From NCBI GenBank assembly GCA_049673305.1, contig JBATXM010000178.1:1-6797 (forward strand): a stretch of DNA of 6,797 nt, read 5' to 3'. Position 1 is the first letter of the stretch; every line of letters starts with the position of its first letter. Both the position numbers and the translations under genes were made by a program. This DNA is from GCA-003244245 sp049673305 (lineage in GTDB: Bacteria; Actinomycetota; Actinomycetes; Mycobacteriales; Pseudonocardiaceae). The notes below the pieces were generated by a model. It saw only the letters and a list, made by a program, of their open reading frames with translations. It searched no databases and had not been told where the DNA came from. Of this stretch, positions 6,143 through 6,797 are shown piece by piece.

Positions 6143-6568
6143 ATGGCCACCGCTCAGGAAGCAGCCGGAAGCACCGCGCTTCCGATCAAGAACCCAGACT
6201 CCTACCAGTTTCACGGAGCACAGCTCCACATCACATACTCGACGACGAGCTTCGCCGGAAAGCCACATTTCGTCTACCAGGACGCCTCGCAGACCCTGAC
6301 CTTCGAAGGCGATCAGATCCGCACCGTCACCACCGAGATCGGCATACTGGTAACCGTCACCATCCACAGGACCCCCGACAGTGGAAGCACAACCTTCACA
6401 CTGCTTGTGCCGACGGTCAACCTGGGTCCCTCGAACCAGGCCTCCATCCACACGGAGGGGATCACCACGATCCACCGCTTCTCGATTGTGCCGGTCTTCA
6501 ACCAGGGCCAGACCGAGTTGTACACGGTCACGCCGCTCACCGGTACCGCCAGTTTTGTCGTCTTCTGA
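6143..6568 (+). CDS. Threonine-rich, probably all-beta protein of unknown function
   Basis: This encodes 141 residues with no signal peptide, membrane segment, cysteine or tryptophan. About 25 residues are Thr (18%). Alternating hydrophobic and polar runs, such as QFHGAQLHITYSTTSF, TEIGILVTVTIHRT, STTFTLLVPTVNLG and TELYTVTPLTGTASFVVF, with Gly, Asn or Asp turns between them, suggest a beta-sandwich or barrel. The first 18 residues look flexible, and the protein ends on a hydrophobic strand (SFVVF). I vaguely recall similar small proteins in other bacteria but cannot name a family, and no enzymatic motif is visible. Real coding is supported by strong GC bias at third positions and an AAGGA ribosome-binding site at good spacing. 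It stands alone on the plus strand, divergent from the methyltransferase remnant, with no visible operon partner. The protein is predicted cytoplasmic unless exported without a classical signal. Confidence 0.85.
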   Translation: MATAQEAAGSTALPIKNPDSYQFHGAQLHITYSTTSFAGKPHFVYQDASQTLTFEGDQIRTVTTEIGILVTVTIHRTPDSGSTTFTLLVPTVNLGPSNQASIHTEGITTIHRFSIVPVFNQGQTELYTVTPLTGTASFVVF

Positions 6569-6673
6569 TTTCCTGTCCCCAAAAATATCGGGTGATGAGT
6601 AGACCCACGGCCGTTCCACGATCGTTTTTATAGTCGCGATTGTCACGTCTTGCTGCCCCGGGCACCCTGGCGT

Positions 6674-6698
6674 GGGGCCTCAGCGACGTCGCGGCCCC
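6674..6698. terminator. Strong GC hairpin downstream of the 141-residue gene
   Basis: GGGGCC (6674-6679) pairs with GGCCCC (6693-6698), and the interior holds the perfect 10-bp palindrome GCGACGTCGC (6683-6692). The structure is very GC-rich with no T-tract after it. It could be a tail-less actinobacterial terminator for the gene ending at 6568, 105 bp upstream, or an operator-like palindrome for something to the right. Confidence 0.35.
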
Positions 6699-6699
6699 C

Positions 6700-6705
6700 T
6701 AGTAT
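6700..6705 (+). promoter_or_regulatory. Possible -10 element of a leaderless promoter
   Basis: TAGTAT fits the actinobacterial TAnnnT pattern and is followed by 8 nt and an ATG at 6714, the spacing expected for a leaderless start. No recognisable -35 box is present 17 nt upstream. Confidence 0.25.
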
Positions 6706-6713
6706 GGTACGGC

Positions 6714-6797
6714 ATGGGCCGCTGTCCACTCTGGCGCTTGTCTCCTTCGCCCCTGACGCTCCACGGGAGGTGGGGGATGCGTTGTGGTGGGTGGGGG
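6714..6797 (+). CDS. Doubtful gene start at right edge (partial)
   Basis: An open frame from ATG 6714 reads MGRCPLWRLSPSPLTLHGRW and continues to the window end. A second in-frame ATG at 6777 has GGGAGG (6765-6770) 6 nt upstream, a good ribosome-binding site. The peptide is not recognisable, and 28 codons are too few to judge. The G-rich 3' end may equally be non-coding. Confidence 0.15.
   Translation, partial: MGRCPLWRLSPSPLTLHGRWGMRCGGWG

Larger units (their letters stand above)
6569..6797. other. Downstream non-coding stretch with no supported gene
   Basis: These 229 bp follow the 141-residue gene. No T-tailed terminator follows the stop directly: GGGT/ACCC at about 6590-6606 is only a 4-bp stem. 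TATAGT at 6628-6633 has no -35 partner. A GC hairpin (6674-6698) and a possible leaderless start (6714) are listed separately. The last 30 bases are unusually G-rich. Confidence 0.5.

Noticed and set aside
6349..6362. GTAACCGTCAC inside the 141-residue gene as an MtrA-binding site
   Set aside because: It resembles half-sites only loosely, its spacing differs from reported MtrA repeats, and it simply encodes Val-Thr-Val-Thr within the gene.
6095..6646. Minus-strand 183-residue frame opposite the 141-residue gene
   Set aside because: It is antisense to a frame with better codon bias and a strong ribosome-binding site, so it is taken as a shadow.

Overview
The window looks like chromosomal DNA from a high-GC actinobacterium, most likely Mycobacteriales or Pseudonocardiales. 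This rests on GC-rich third codon positions, GTG starts, and a minus-strand gene order tmk - mtrA - mtrB - lpqB - comF-like protein. In mycobacteria and relatives the same order carries the MtrAB two-component system and its accessory lipoprotein. The family assignments come from recalled family sequences and visible motifs, not from a search.

Layout, read in the minus-strand direction of transcription from right to left. A thymidylate kinase gene (5368-4721) is followed after 58 bp by the response regulator mtrA (4662-3985). After 43 bp comes the sensor kinase mtrB (3941-2238). The lipoprotein gene lpqB (2238-511) starts in a TGATG overlap with the mtrB stop. After 119 bp the N-terminal 130 codons of a ComF-type phosphoribosyltransferase (391-1) run off the left edge. 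MtrB would sense an envelope signal and phosphorylate MtrA at D53. LpqB is the exported partner proposed to modulate MtrB, and the pair links envelope state to division, cell-wall turnover and replication control.

The right-hand 1.4 kb (about 5400-6797) is different. Upstream of tmk, where several relatives have the S-adenosylhomocysteine hydrolase gene, there is what looks like a broken C-terminal remnant of a PCMT-like peptide-maturation methyltransferase (minus strand, 5699-5409). About 440 bp with locally AT-rich patches and no convincing full gene follow. Then comes a plus-strand gene (6143-6568) for a threonine-rich, cysteine-free, probably all-beta protein of 141 residues that I do not recognise. 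The last 229 bp hold a strong GC hairpin and a possible leaderless start, but no supported gene.

No CRISPR array, tRNA, rRNA, intact insertion sequence or origin was seen. I do not see a complete undescribed system. The best leads are the 141-residue protein, the methyltransferase remnant, and an unusual Lys-Pro-Pro motif in the MtrA receiver domain.
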